From: Pocillopora verrucosa
Taxonomy: Eukaryota; Cnidaria; Anthozoa; Scleractinia; Pocilloporidae
Assembly (NCBI RefSeq): GCF_036669915.1
Contig: NC_089320.1
Coordinates: 22,427,948-22,491,947 of the forward strand
DNA: 64,000 nucleotides
Direction: 5' to 3'
Made by a program: the position numbers and the translations under genes. The notes beneath the pieces are model-generated. The model saw only the letters and a list, made by a program, of their open reading frames with translations. It had not been told where the DNA came from and ran no database searches. Positions 22,257 through 33,480 of this stretch are shown piece after piece (positions within the stretch are counted from its first letter, which is position 1; each line of letters starts with the position of its first letter).

Positions 22257-23828
22257 ATGGCTACCGGTGGAGGGCAAATTATTAACGGTAAAATTCAAGC
22301 AGTAGAGGAGGAGACACAGTATGGAAATCGAGCGCGAATTTTCCGGATAAACAAAGATCTTTTGGTGCTAAAGCTTTACTACTTTTTCGCATTTAGTGCG
22401 AAAGCTTGTATCCAACCATTCTTTCCGGTGTTTTTACGCCACGTGGGATTATCAGCTGAACAGACCGGTTATGTGATCGGACTGCAACCACTGGCAAATT
22501 TCATTGGAGCACCCATCGCTGGCGCTTTAGCGGATAAATATCGAAAACATAGAGTTGCAATGTTAATTATGTGTATCGTTTCTTCTGCTCTTCGATTTTC
22601 TTTGGTGTTTCTTCGACCCAACGAGGAACTAAACGCGGCGAAGAACTTTTGTAATAATAGCTCATTTTCTAACATAACTGGAAAAGAAAGGACCGTACTT
22701 AAAAAAAATTATTCTATGATTCCAGAGAATTATTCATCACCTTTGGTGGATAAAAACTGCACAGATGATTTCGTTGGAAATACAACAGATATCGTCAAAA
22801 CTACAGCTAGTCGGGACAACTACAATATGTTTGTTCTTATATCTGTTCTTTCTTTTGTATGGTCGCTATTCGATGGCTCGAATTCCATGGCTGATGCAGC
22901 CACTGTTAAGTTCTTGACAGATATTGGCAGAGGCGGTGACTATGGCAAGCAAAGGCTGTGGGGTGCTGTAGGATGGGGTAGCATTGCAGTTTTGTCAGGG
23001 CTCACAATTGATCAATCCTCCCAGAATTCAAATCAGAGTCAGTTTTTCATAGCATTCTGTGGTTTCCTGTTGTTTAGCATTGCAGCTTTTGTAACAGTGT
23101 TTAAGTTGCCATTGGAATACTTAGGGGGTGAATCCAAGCCTAAGATTTTCCAGAATGTGTTCATTATTCTCTCTGACTGTCGCATTGTGACATTTTTGGT
23201 GGGGATTCTCATCATGGGAGCATGTTTTTCAACAATTGGTGCCTTTTTGTTCTGGTTTATTCAAGACATGAATGGCAGCCATTTGTTAATGGGACTAACT
23301 CTTTGCATGACATGTGTCTCAGAAGTTCCTGTTATGTTTTTTTCTGGGAAGTTAATTAAATGTATTGGCCATCATGGTGTCCTATACCTAACGTTTGTGT
23401 GTTATACAATTAGATACATGTTGTACTCATTCCTTCACAATGCCTGGTATGTATTGGCTGTGGAACCTTTACATGGTGTGACATTTGGAGCAATGTGGGC
23501 AGCTACAACTTCCTATGGGGGTCTTATTTCACCTGAAGGGATGCGTGCAACAGTGATGGGTTTGGTTATGGCAACGCATTTTGGTCTGGGAAAACTTATT
23601 GCAGGCTTTGGTGGAGGGGCCATGTACAGTAGTTATGGACCAAGAATTCTTTTTAGAAGTCTGGCTGTAACAAGTGCTATCACATGCTTGCTGTTTGCTC
23701 TTTCGCAGAGGTTGATTAAGAGGAAATCACAAGTGCATTATTCAAACTTTCACAATAATTCTCAAAATGACAGTACTTGGGATGCAGAGATGAAGGAGAT
23801 AAATTTAGATTCAGGCGATGAACTTTGA
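22257..23828 (+). CDS. MFSD6: MFSD6-like major facilitator transporter, single exon
   Basis: An intronless 523-residue reading frame starts with ATG in good context (aacATGG). Hydrophobic segments fit a 12-helix major facilitator of the MFS_1_like group. The N-terminus LVLKLYYFFAFSAKACIQPFFPVFLRHVGLSAEQTGYVIGLQPLANFIGAP is close to what I recall for MFSD6 and LacY-like MFS proteins, and GALADKYRKHR (88-98) is the conserved loop 2-3 motif. Residues 126-190 form a loop with seven N-glycosylation sequons (N133, N134, N139, N151, N158, N167, N175) and three Cys, so it is probably extracellular. Later SPEGMRATVMGL is also family-typical. Vertebrate MFSD6 is longer and spliced; MFSD6L is shorter. 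The substrate is unknown. Lack of introns suggests retroposition or ancestral intron loss. Confidence 0.92.
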   Translation: MATGGGQIINGKIQAVEEETQYGNRARIFRINKDLLVLKLYYFFAFSAKACIQPFFPVFLRHVGLSAEQTGYVIGLQPLANFIGAPIAGALADKYRKHRVAMLIMCIVSSALRFSLVFLRPNEELNAAKNFCNNSSFSNITGKERTVLKKNYSMIPENYSSPLVDKNCTDDFVGNTTDIVKTTASRDNYNMFVLISVLSFVWSLFDGSNSMADAATVKFLTDIGRGGDYGKQRLWGAVGWGSIAVLSGLTIDQSSQNSNQSQFFIAFCGFLLFSIAAFVTVFKLPLEYLGGESKPKIFQNVFIILSDCRIVTFLVGILIMGACFSTIGAFLFWFIQDMNGSHLLMGLTLCMTCVSEVPVMFFSGKLIKCIGHHGVLYLTFVCYTIRYMLYSFLHNAWYVLAVEPLHGVTFGAMWAATTSYGGLISPEGMRATVMGLVMATHFGLGKLIAGFGGGAMYSSYGPRILFRSLAVTSAITCLLFALSQRLIKRKSQVHYSNFHNNSQNDSTWDAEMKEINLDSGDEL

Positions 23829-24245
23829 TTTTGACTCAGTTTTTTTGTATTCACTTGCTTGAAGTGTATTGTGGAAAGTTGTAAACAATAGTTGACTTTT
23901 TGACTTGGATAAATTAACCAGAAACAACGTTCAAGAGGCTGTTATGTTAAGGATCTAATTTCAGAAGGTTTACATGTAAGTGTAAGTGAAAAGTTAACAG
24001 AAAAGTGAGAGGATCATTTTGTATTGAGCAAGCTCAATTTGTGTTGAAGAGTGGAACAGCACTGTATGCAGTTTGGATTTGAATTTGAAAGGTAGAATCT
24101 TGACTGCTTTTGGTTATTGGGTACTTTTTAGTGTGGTTTGTCTCTGACACTGAAGGGTGATCCATGTAGGTGTTGTGGAATTTAGCTCATGAATTTTTTT
24201 TTTTTTCTGATATATTCAAGTGAAAGGATTTGACCAATAAATTGT
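23829..24245 (+). other. 3' UTR of the MFSD6-like gene
   Basis: AATAAA at 24236-24241 lies about 410 bases after the stop and is the first strong polyadenylation signal. Confidence 0.55.
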
Positions 24246-24658
24246 GAAATAAGGTTGTAGTATGAGGAGCAGGGCTGGTTACTTTTACTTTGTGTCAATA
24301 AGAAAATTGTGTCATATTTTTAAAACTTAAAGGTCAAAGACACTGTGGATGTGTTGTGAAAGCTACTGATACAATTTTGCCTGACCTAGATATTTTGGTA
24401 AATACTCTATTTCAAACATGATATTGTTATTATTACAGTGTACATTAAAATATTATTAATTTTTTAGTGGGTGAAAGTAAAATTCAGTGAAAGATTTGAC
24501 TAGTACACATTTTGTGCCAATAAATAATGTATTTAAAAAGAAATTATCACAACCTCTTGTGTACCATGTTATTGGTACAAGCTTGAATGGTTACTGCAGC
24601 TTAACTATATTTGAATCTCTCTTTATGATAAATAGTCAATATGCCCATTTTATATTTG

Positions 24659-24676
24659 ATATATATATATATATAT
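24659..24676. repeat. (AT)n microsatellite
   Basis: Nine AT units in AT-rich intergenic DNA. Confidence 0.8.
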
Positions 24677-25062
24677 GTTCCCATTCCTGTCTCCCTAATT
24701 TCATTGAAAAGTCTTGTCTTCCCTTAACTCAGACACTGCTGTACCATTAACCATCTTAGAATGTCTGCAAAATAATAAGAAGAGGTTGTTAATATGTTGC
24801 TGATCTGTTAAAGTTTTATTAATTCAACAGCATTTTTTTATTTATTATTTTAAACGTAGTTGTTGCTTGCACCACTAAGCCCCAACTGACAAAATGATAC
24901 AAACAGTACTTACATTACAGATTTACAAAACTTTAAATGCTAATATTAATCACAAAAATGACATTACTTAGAGCACAATAATCTATTAACAATACACTAT
25001 AGACTAAGAAACAAAATTACTTCACAGGCACTGTCAAATTTGCAATACATCATGCATTATTG

Positions 25063-25300
25063 ATATTATACAAACACCAATGAAATACCTAGTGAGCTTT
25101 TGTTATCTTTACACGTGAAAAGATCGCTGTTGCTATGGTTTTTGTACTACTTTTAAAAAAATTAAAATGACATGATCTAGTATTTCATTGGTGTTTATAT
25201 AATAAATAGAATATTACATGGCTGTTTGGAGACACAAAATTTTTTATGGGTTGAAAAAAATTCAAATTTGTACCTCCGCGCGGTCATTGTAAAATCATCT
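25063..25300. mobile_element. Palindromic MITE-like element
   Basis: The left arm 25063-25092 (core ACACCAATGAAATACCTAG) and the right arm 25177-25204 (core CTAGTATTTCATTGGTGT) are near-perfect inverted repeats around an 84-base middle. A second, weaker palindrome follows, from AATAGAATATTACATGG at 25205 to the GC-rich TACCTCCGCGCGG block near 25271-25283. I recall this element type as abundant in coral and sea anemone genomes, but no search was run. Confidence 0.7.
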
Positions 25301-25931
25301 ATGTGTATATGCGTATAAGGATAAATTAGTGGAGGAGAACAAACAGCAACAGCCACAACAACATCAGAAGATTAAAATTCAACTAGGGGAAAGTTTGGAG
25401 AAATTTTTCATTTCATTTTTAACACTGTTATAAATTTTGAAATGATTTATAACAGCAGTTTTAATTTTGGAATGAACGTATCAAAGTAGTCAGCCACCTT
25501 GAGTTTCTGTATGGATTAAAACCCTTGCTTGTCTTGTCTTGATGGAAATTTTGCGGGGTTCAATATATGCGGCCTGTCGTCGATCCGCTAACGCGGAAAC
25601 CCGTAGAAAGGAAAATCCCGCAAAATAAAACGCGCGTTACTCTCTTCAGAATAACTTGTGAAAAAAGGAAATTTTGAAACATTACCATGTTTTATGTGCT
25701 GGTGTTTTGTTCATAAACATAAAGTCGCAAGAGTTAGTTCTTGATAAGAAATTTCATAATAATTCGTTTCCACAAAACACAAAAAATCGCCAACGCGCGC
25801 AAAATAAAATTTCCCGCAACGTGTTCGTGCTAGTCGTCTACTTTCAGTTTGTCAATCCACACACCACGCCACTGTATAGGGGCAGTTACTTAAATTGCCA
25901 AAAACCAACATGATATAAATATAATACCTGT

Positions 25932-28900
25932 CTAATCGCACACTTTGCCCAGCACTTCTCGAATATGGTCGGCGAGATTTTCAAATCTGTCCACAAATAC
26001 GTAATGGTCTTCCCCAGCCATAATTATAAGTTCTGCCAAATCCGCTACCCAACCAATACCGACTGCAACAATTTTTGCGTAGGATGATTTCTGGTAAAAA
26101 GCATTAAGGTTAACGTTAATAAGGCAGGAAAAAAAATCCATATTAACTACGCTACACTCCGTTACAAAGTGATTTCTTTCAAGGATACTTCTCGCAAAGA
26201 GTAGGGCGTGTAGCTCCTGGTGTTACGGTCTGGCCTTGTTATTTTTTATACAGGCCCCCTTTGAAGCTGATCTGGGCCAGGCTGTCTAAATATTTCAAAT
26301 AAAGTAATAAATAAACTGATCCTTTAGGTTGTTAGACCTTACCGGTAAATTCAGGGGGGGCTCACTTTAGCGTAAGGCTATAGAAGAGATTCTTCAACAA
26401 AATAAGGGGGGAGGAACAAACTTGGTCAATTGGAATTTCCGAGTTTACCTGGATGCTTTCCAATCTCATCGCTCTTCAAACCAGAGGTGAGGCCTTATGC
26501 ACCTACGGACAGCCCTCCCCCCTTCCTTCTAAAAATACCTTTAGAGCAGCAACAGGTGGCTTCAAGTAATCCATGCCGCCGAAAGTCTTGCCATCAGTCA
26601 GCACTAAAACACACCGAGGTATGTCGTGGTAGTCACGAGCACCATTATTTGGCCTGTATAACCAATAGGCACCCCATAAAGCTTGGTCAGAACGGGTGGC
26701 TCCTGAGGGGTACGGCATGCTGTCAAGTTTCATATCAAGGACAGATGAGTTGTGGTATATTGTGTCGTTAAAGGTGAAATCCATGTAAACATGATGATCG
26801 TAGTGGAGGCAAGCGAAATGAGTACCGTTCGTGGAAACGTTGAAATAGTGTGTGAATTCTCTCAAGAATGACTTAACGAGCTGAAAAGATTTGTTTCCGA
26901 TGCTCCCAGAAGCGTCGACAACAAAGGCAATGTCCAAGGGTTTTTTACAATCTGAAATATGGAGACAAAGTCATGTTAATATAGAGCACATGCCCTAAAG
27001 GGTTTGATTTCCTCATAGCTTTTACATATAAGGTGGACATTTGACCTATTCCTTGAGTCTGAATTCTTCCGAAATTCAGAACGTGACTAAATATGTTGTT
27101 TGGTATATTTGTATGAGGTAGATAATTTGGCTTCTTTGTCAAAGAGGATCTTATGGTGATTTTAATGTTACATTACCTAGAGGTATTTAAATTGACAGAA
27201 AATTCCATCTGAGATTGATTAGCAATGACAAGGGTATTTTCTAATTCGCTACTAACTTTTCCGTCGCGTATGCGTAAATTCCAGCATGGATTCATTCGTA
27301 TATAGCTGCATATGACTGGTATGGACGAAGTGAGTGTGCTCGTTGAAGAAAATGAAAATCGCTTTTCTGTGCATGGTGAAATAAATAATTCCTTACTTAT
27401 GGTTGTATTTGCTTTAGTTGGCTTAGCTGTTGATACAGCTGTTATTGGCTGAGTTGTAACTGGTTTGCTCGTGGTTGCCTCTGTTGTTGGTTTAGCTGTG
27501 ACTGCTTTAGTCGGAACTGGCTCTGCTGTGGTAGGCTTGGATGACATAGCCATGACAAAAAAATGAAGCAGCAAATACCAATATTGGTTAGAAGTCAATT
27601 AAAGGAGGGAGAAACTGAATAATAAAGCATAAACCAAAACAAGGACATCCCTGTTAATTAACAACTCCCCGTGATAAACATCCAACTCTTTAAATAATCA
27701 AACGGGGTAAGTTTCTTAAGAAACTGTGGTGCTTCGTCGTTGGGAGAGTACAACAGGTAATTTAGTGTTAACAACTGAGTTGAAAACGTAAATTGGCTAC
27801 CGTGAAGAGTTTAAAGGCTGACGTTTCGAGCGTTTACCCTTCGTCAGAGCGATTGACGAAGGGCTAACGCTCTTACGAAGGGCTAACGCTCGAAACGTCA
27901 GCCTTTCAACTCTTTACGGTGGCCAATTTACGTTTTCAACTCAGTTGTTAACACTAAATCATCTGTAAATAATTAGTTTGATAGTTTAATCACGTGTATA
28001 TCATAATTGAGCAGTTTTAAATTGAGCGTGGAAAAAAACCAAAACCAACATAATGCCAGTGACCTATCAGAATTAAGGTTTAGACTATCAGTAGCCAATA
28101 AGTACTCAAAGTAAGAGCAAGCAAACTATTTGAAGCGCGAGAAAACGCAAATAATCTTGTCGCGATTGTTTTTAGTTTTGAATCTGATTGGTAAAGAAGA
28201 TGGCGGTAGTCTTCTTGGCCAATCACAGAGCAAAGCTAAGTAAAACCAAAGCAAACCCGCGTTAGTTTCGACACTCAATAGCTACAACAGTGCTATCACT
28301 TGCTCTCGGGTGTCACCTTTTCTTCACAAGTGTGAATTCTGTACGTCTTATACTAAAAATAACAATCACACTGTTTATTAATCCATTTCCCACATTGAAA
28401 GTTCGTGGCTTCTCTTTCAGTCACACTTACTTCTTTTAATTCATAAATGAAGTTTGTCCAAGTCTTTCCACTGCATATCCTGTGAGGGCCCATCTTTTGA
28501 CACGTTCGGAATTTTAAGTCTATACAACTTCTTTTCTCTTTAAGCGGACTAGCAAAGTAGTCTCCTGCCCAACATTCTCCATAATATTGAATTCCAATGT
28601 ACTTGTAGCCCATCTCTTTGGCTTTTGTCGCACAACTACAAATTAAACTAATAACAAAAATAGAAAATAAAAACAACAGGTATAACCAAACAAAAAAAGA
28701 AAACGAACATACGAACGAGTATAAGAAACTAGGGTCCCAATCACTTAGCAAAATAAACAACAACTGTGCATTTAGAGACTAATGCTTTTTCGACTGGTCA
28801 CGAGAGTGGGACAAAGGAAGTCTTCATTAGGAATTGAGGCTTACTCACTCTCAAAGGGGAAAATACAAAACGAGATATGGTAACATTTGAGCTCTGTCAT

Positions 28901-30015
28901 AAAATTAAAAAATGCTTTCCACCTTGTCATAAGCGGCATACGAAGAAAAAATTCTAAAATTCTTCCTTCCCACGAGGAATCGAAAATATATATGTTTTTC
29001 AACTATTACAGGACTTGCACAGTTGTCCGAGACATAGTACCGCTGATTAACTAAATTGACTGAAAAATATTGTACTCTCCCAATGCATTCAAGATTTTGC
29101 CTGTGAATAAAAATGCCCGACTTCCTGTTTCAGTGTCCTAAAGTACACGCCCAAATGGAGCCCACTTTCAAAGTGAACTTTAATGGGGCACTCTCTGGAA
29201 GTATTGCATTGTTGCCAGGATACATAAAAGAGGTATTATCACTTTGAAACATAAGTGACATGTGACTACCTCGAGAAATTCTCAGCTTAATAATCGTTAA
29301 AATAATTCATATCATTTTTACCAACTGAAGATAGCTTTACTGCTCAAAATTTCTTTGTACTTCACCATCTGAGAGAAATGAAGCTTACTTAACTCAAGTT
29401 GTTGCAATTACCTGGGAAGGTATCTCGTATAGTTTGCCCAGAAGCCATCTGTGCCACGTTGGTTCATGATGAGATTTGGAAGAACTCTCTCTACTCCATA
29501 GTCTTTATAACAGCCCATGGCTGTAGGACAACCTCGACCACGTGCTAAATAAAAAAAAAAAGAACGTCCTTACATTGAGACATATCTTCCATGTCTTCCC
29601 CTTTTCTCAATCTTACTTTTACGTTCAAATTATACTTCCAACCGTTTCAAATATAAAAATATTAGTGCCATGACCGAACGCTTTTTTTTACTATAATGGT
29701 TTTTTTCCTTGTATCGACTTTATCTAGAAATCAAGTTAAAAGCTAAACATTACACCTCTCATTCTTTTTAGTGTCAGCAAGATACTAGAACCTGATTTTT
29801 AGAGTTAGGAGGGTAAAAATATACGGCGTATTTTTAATTTTTTAATGCTCAGAAGCCGCCATGATCACACTGGAGAGATACTTCAGTGAAATAAGGCATA
29901 TTATTGAAGAGAGATATCCGTAATTTTAAACTTTAGTTATCATAACTTAATACTCACCCTCGTGTGTAAAAGATGCGAATACGAAAACTATAACCCAGAC
30001 CGGAATTGTGCCCAT
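25932..30015 (-). CDS. Secreted protein with WSC-like Cys-rich region, Thr/Pro linker and vWA domain
   Basis: Exons on the minus strand: 30015-29958, 29544-29412, 28635-28431, 27535-27397, 26951-26539 and 26090-25932. All junctions keep phase and give 368 residues. Residues 1-19 are a signal peptide. Residues 25-118 are Cys-rich: GCYKD (30-34), then C65-x3-A-x3-GY and IGIQYYGECW (77-86), a pattern like WSC or related carbohydrate-binding Cys domains; family membership is tentative. Residues 133-178 form a linker of repeated K-P-T-T and T-A-type units, probably O-glycosylated. Residues 183-366 are a von Willebrand A domain with complete MIDAS (D191, S193, S195, T264, D298). Linkers like this are common in cnidarian matrix and adhesion proteins. 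It is likely secreted; binding partner unknown. The exon 4 acceptor, after CATCCAAG, is weak but preserves frame. A short alternative for exon 4 start cannot be excluded. Confidence 0.87.
27700..27960. mobile_element. Large inverted-repeat element in a vWA intron
   Basis: The arms 27761-27799 and 27920-27958 are nearly perfect reverse complements (starting TTTAGTGTTAACAACTGAG). The palindrome continues inward through GCTGACGTTTCGAGCGTT-type blocks on both sides of a short centre with two GACGAAGGG/ACGAAGGG copies. A flank at 27708-27719 (TTTCTTAAGAAA) is itself palindromic and may belong to the element. It lies in the intron between exons 3 and 4 of the second vWA gene. It resembles a DNA-transposon-derived fold-back element; no transposase is present. 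Confidence 0.7.
28130..28280 (+). repeat. Short interspersed repeat, copy 2
   Basis: Contains GAAGCGCGAGAAAACG at the left, two CCAATCA/TGATTGG blocks, and AAGTAAAACCAAAGCAA before TTTCGACACTCAATA at the right. It is the reverse-oriented partner of the copy at 18488-18629. It lies in the same vWA intron as the fold-back element, which holds several insertions. Confidence 0.55.
28636..29411 (-). other. Intron 2 of the second vWA gene
   Basis: A 776-base intron with canonical ends that splits the Cys-rich region. No repeat or gene was recognised in it. Confidence 0.75.
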
Positions 30016-30132
30016 GATTTACAGTTCTATGCTAAAAGTGATGGTGCGCTACCAGTTGGTTTTCTAATGGTTGTTTGATTGAAAACTGTTAATAAATCCA
30101 CTTAACGAATCGTCCATTAAGCGCTGGGTTTT

Positions 30133-30140
30133 ATTATATA
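30133..30140 (-). promoter_or_regulatory. Candidate TATA box of the second vWA gene
   Basis: On the minus strand TATATAAT occurs about 120 bases before the start codon at 30015. This fits a core promoter with a 5' UTR near 90 bases. Confidence 0.4.
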
Positions 30141-33100
30141 AAGGCCAAGAACAATGACGTGAATCATCACTAAGAAACCATGGGTTGTTTTTGAAACTCT
30201 CGCTCTTGATAACAAGGGTGGAAAGCCTTAAAATCATGGGCGAATCGTAATGGTAGCGGGGGAGTTTATATTGTAGCAAGCTTACTTCAGATTTACCCTT
30301 GAGTTTTGACGTAAATGGTTGTGGCCTAAAAATTATCAGTATACCCAGTTAAACGATGCAGAAGATAAATCTCATCTCAAGCTATTTGAGTTCAGGTTTC
30401 AAAGTATGGTAGCATTTTTTCTAGCGGCCGTACATAGCATGTTTGGAAAAAGTCTAAATGTTTTATTTCCATCTATTTCTTCTGTAAAACGTAATTTAGG
30501 TTCCTAATAGTTCACCAAAAAATATATTGGGTAAAAATGAGATTGTTGTATCATAAAACTCTATTTATAGCAGCTCTAATGGTGCTAATAGACTTGTTAC
30601 ACATTTTTATCTTTCGGAGATTTCCAAAAACTGTTGACTAGTTTCCAAACATTTTTCTACACAAGTTAGTAGTGTTTATTGGAATAAACATTTGAAAAGC
30701 TCTAATCTGATGTACATATACCCAACAGTGATGGTGAAGAAAAATTGAAAAAGAATTTGGGTTTGATGATCGGGCATTGCATTACCTTCAGAAATAATTG
30801 GGGGAAAAGGTCACAAGAAATTGAAAAATAAGTGAAAAGAAACAGTTAAACTGAGAGATAAACGAAAGGTAAGTTTTTTTGCGAAAATATTTCTTGAACA
30901 ACAAATTTACGTTCACTCAGGTATAATGATGCATACACGTGCAGTCCTTTGAAGTCACAATACACATGAACCTATCAAATGGTTTATTAACCCTTTAACT
31001 CCCATGAGTGACCAAGACAGAATTTCTCCTTACAATATCAATACAATATCAACCAGATAAGTGAGGAGAATAAGGAAAAATATCAATTTGGGGATAATTA
31101 GTTGATCCAATACTAAATTCTCTGAACTAGTATTAAAAAAATTGTATGGTCGATAATAAGGAGAATTACAAATTTGATCTGGGAGTTAAAGGGTTAACTC
31201 CCTATAATCGAATTTCCATTATCTAAGAGGTAATTCTCCTAACAGGCAAACATTGCTGAACAGAGCTGAGAATTTGACATTACTTCCCAACAGAATCTCT
31301 TGGTGAAAATTTTCTCAACACCTGCCTGCTTGACTATGTGTATGAAAATTGAATTGTGAACTTTCTTGGGCTTCAAAGAATCAAATCTTGACTGCTGATG
31401 TTAACAGCGATTGTTGCACGTGCGTACGCCAACGTTTTTTCTTCTTCGATGAGATGTTTATTTCTTTAGTAGATTTAACAGCTTTACTTTGCTTGTTAAG
31501 TTTTAATGAAGCCATTGAAATGCTTAATAATGATTTTAGTTTCCCTAGAAACCAATGATGAAATATTAACATATTGAAGAACGTTCCTGACGTAACCACA
31601 TAATTAACCAAATTCATCTCACGACTAGGATAAGATAGGCTAAACTCAATCGTTTTATCTGGTTTCTCTTTTTTTGTTTGTTTAATTAGGTTTTTGCATT
31701 TTAAATTTGGGAGACTTTGAAGCAAACCTGTTAAAGATGTGGTCTCACCTGAGAAATTTTACCAAGTCATTATACTTTAAGAGACCATATATACAGGCTA
31801 CTTAGCTAATTTCATTCTGCCGAAACAGAACTGACATATTTCTTCCAAGAACAAAGACTCTTTGTTGTCATCACTCACGGATATTACGATTAGTTTAGAA
31901 ATATTCCAATTACCGTACAATGTAGAATGTTGCGACCATAATCAAATCTTTTTTGCATAATATTGGGTTTATCCGGAGTACTAACTTTACGATACATGCG
32001 CTTGTGTGTTAGCGAGAACGCACACATTCACTTCAAGGGCAGTGTTAACTCGAACACTGACTCAGCCTTGTGCTTGAGTTAGACCTCCATCATCTTTGTA
32101 ATTTATTCATTCATTTCATGCAGTAAATTTTGTTGTTTACACTGACCCCGGTGATTGTGTTTACTTTTACCTACTGACTAATGAGTTCTTTTCTACCCTG
32201 AGCAGATTAAATTAAACCATTTTGTTTTCATTTCTGAATAAACTGGATCGTCCTCTACGTGAGTATAATTTTACAACAGCTATTGTCCTCAACTTGTGTT
32301 TAAATGACCGAAATTCCTTTTTGAAAATTCATAATTATCGAGAAGGTTCAGCGGTCATGGCAAGGAATCACTCAAAAGTTGTTTTAGTATTTACTAAAAC
32401 AGTGAGATAATATAGCACAAAAATATGATTTCAATTCATTTATTCCTGCAAAGATTATAATATTTTCGGGCGTAAATCCCGCGCGAGCGGCTCGGAGGTG
32501 AAAAGCAAAGGTTATTCGGTTCTTGAATAACCAATCAGAGCGAGCATCTACCACTATTCACTGTTTTATTGTATACTTTACAAAAATATTACTTGCAAAT
32601 GAAATGAGTCGCTGTCAAATGGGGTCAACTATTGATTAAATCAATCGAGAGATGAAACTAGTTCCTCTTGGGCTCATTTTTCGTATAACCTTCTTCTCGG
32701 TCACTGCTGTCACCCGTTTACCTTTTCTCCTTTCTAATAGCGTATAAAAGGTGTGTTTTTTTTTTTGACTTAACATATATTTCGTTCGTGTCAATAAAAC
32801 CATTTTCTATTTGGTACTAACTAACTTGTTAATTCCAGAATCAGGGACTCGTGAATAGTTATGACAATAAAATTCTGAATTACCTAATGCTTTTTCGGCG
32901 CTGGCAGGTACCCTTGTGTTACTTTAATATGGGGAATACTTGCGCACAAAGACTACATGTTTTCAGCTACATGCATTTTACTTTTCTGTTTTCGGTTTAA
33001 GAGCAGATCACCTTATTTTTGTGTTATTTATAAACGCTTTCAAAAGTCAACGAGTTCTGACAAAAACTTTTTCTTGGTCGTTTTGTCTGCTTTGTTCTCA

Positions 33101-33480
33101 ATTTTTAATAGGGCTTTATTTGATATATATGAGAATAATTTCATACCTTAGGTGCGTCTGTTCACTTCAAGACTCACCTCCAGGTTAGAATAAAGCAGCC
33201 GCTTTCTGGAAAAGCGTTAAAACGGCTGAGTTACTGTTCAACTTTGTCTAGACTTATTCAAGTGTCGAACATCTGCTTATCGCCGATATCTTCAACGTAG
33301 GATTTGCATTAGAGCGCTCAATAGCTCATGAATATAGAAATGGCTATAAAAACAAATAGGTGTAAAAGCCGCCTGCAGGACTAAGGGTGACTTACCATAC
33401 TTTACAGGTCAGAGTTGGCACCATTCAAAAGTTTCTCAAATGAGGATTTCCATTTTAAGTATTAGGATTAGAAATTGTCA
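30141..33480. other. Intergenic region between second vWA gene and GPCR
   Basis: About 3.3 kb between divergent genes. It contains the TTAA-flanked MITE at 30987-31197. No other coding or RNA gene is supported; the open stretches near 31381-31725 and 32940-33188 have no recognisable domains. Confidence 0.45.
30987..31197. mobile_element. piggyBac-like MITE
   Basis: Perfect 14-base terminal inverted repeats CCCTTTAACTCCCA (30991-31004) and TGGGAGTTAAAGGG (31180-31193) are each bordered by TTAA (30987-30990 and 31194-31197). TTAA target duplication and CCC-starting ends are the signature of the piggyBac superfamily. The 203-base interior is non-coding and contains CTCCTTACAATATC-type and AAGGAGAATTAC blocks that are themselves partly complementary. 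It must have been moved by a transposase encoded elsewhere. Confidence 0.75.

Larger units (their letters stand above)
24246..25931. other. Intergenic region between MFSD6-like gene and second vWA gene
   Basis: Two genes converge here. It holds the AT microsatellite and the palindromic element. The rest is AT-rich and without coding. Confidence 0.45.

Noticed and set aside
31381-31725. 114-codon minus-strand Lys-rich frame
   Set aside because: AT-rich low-complexity translation with no recognisable motif.
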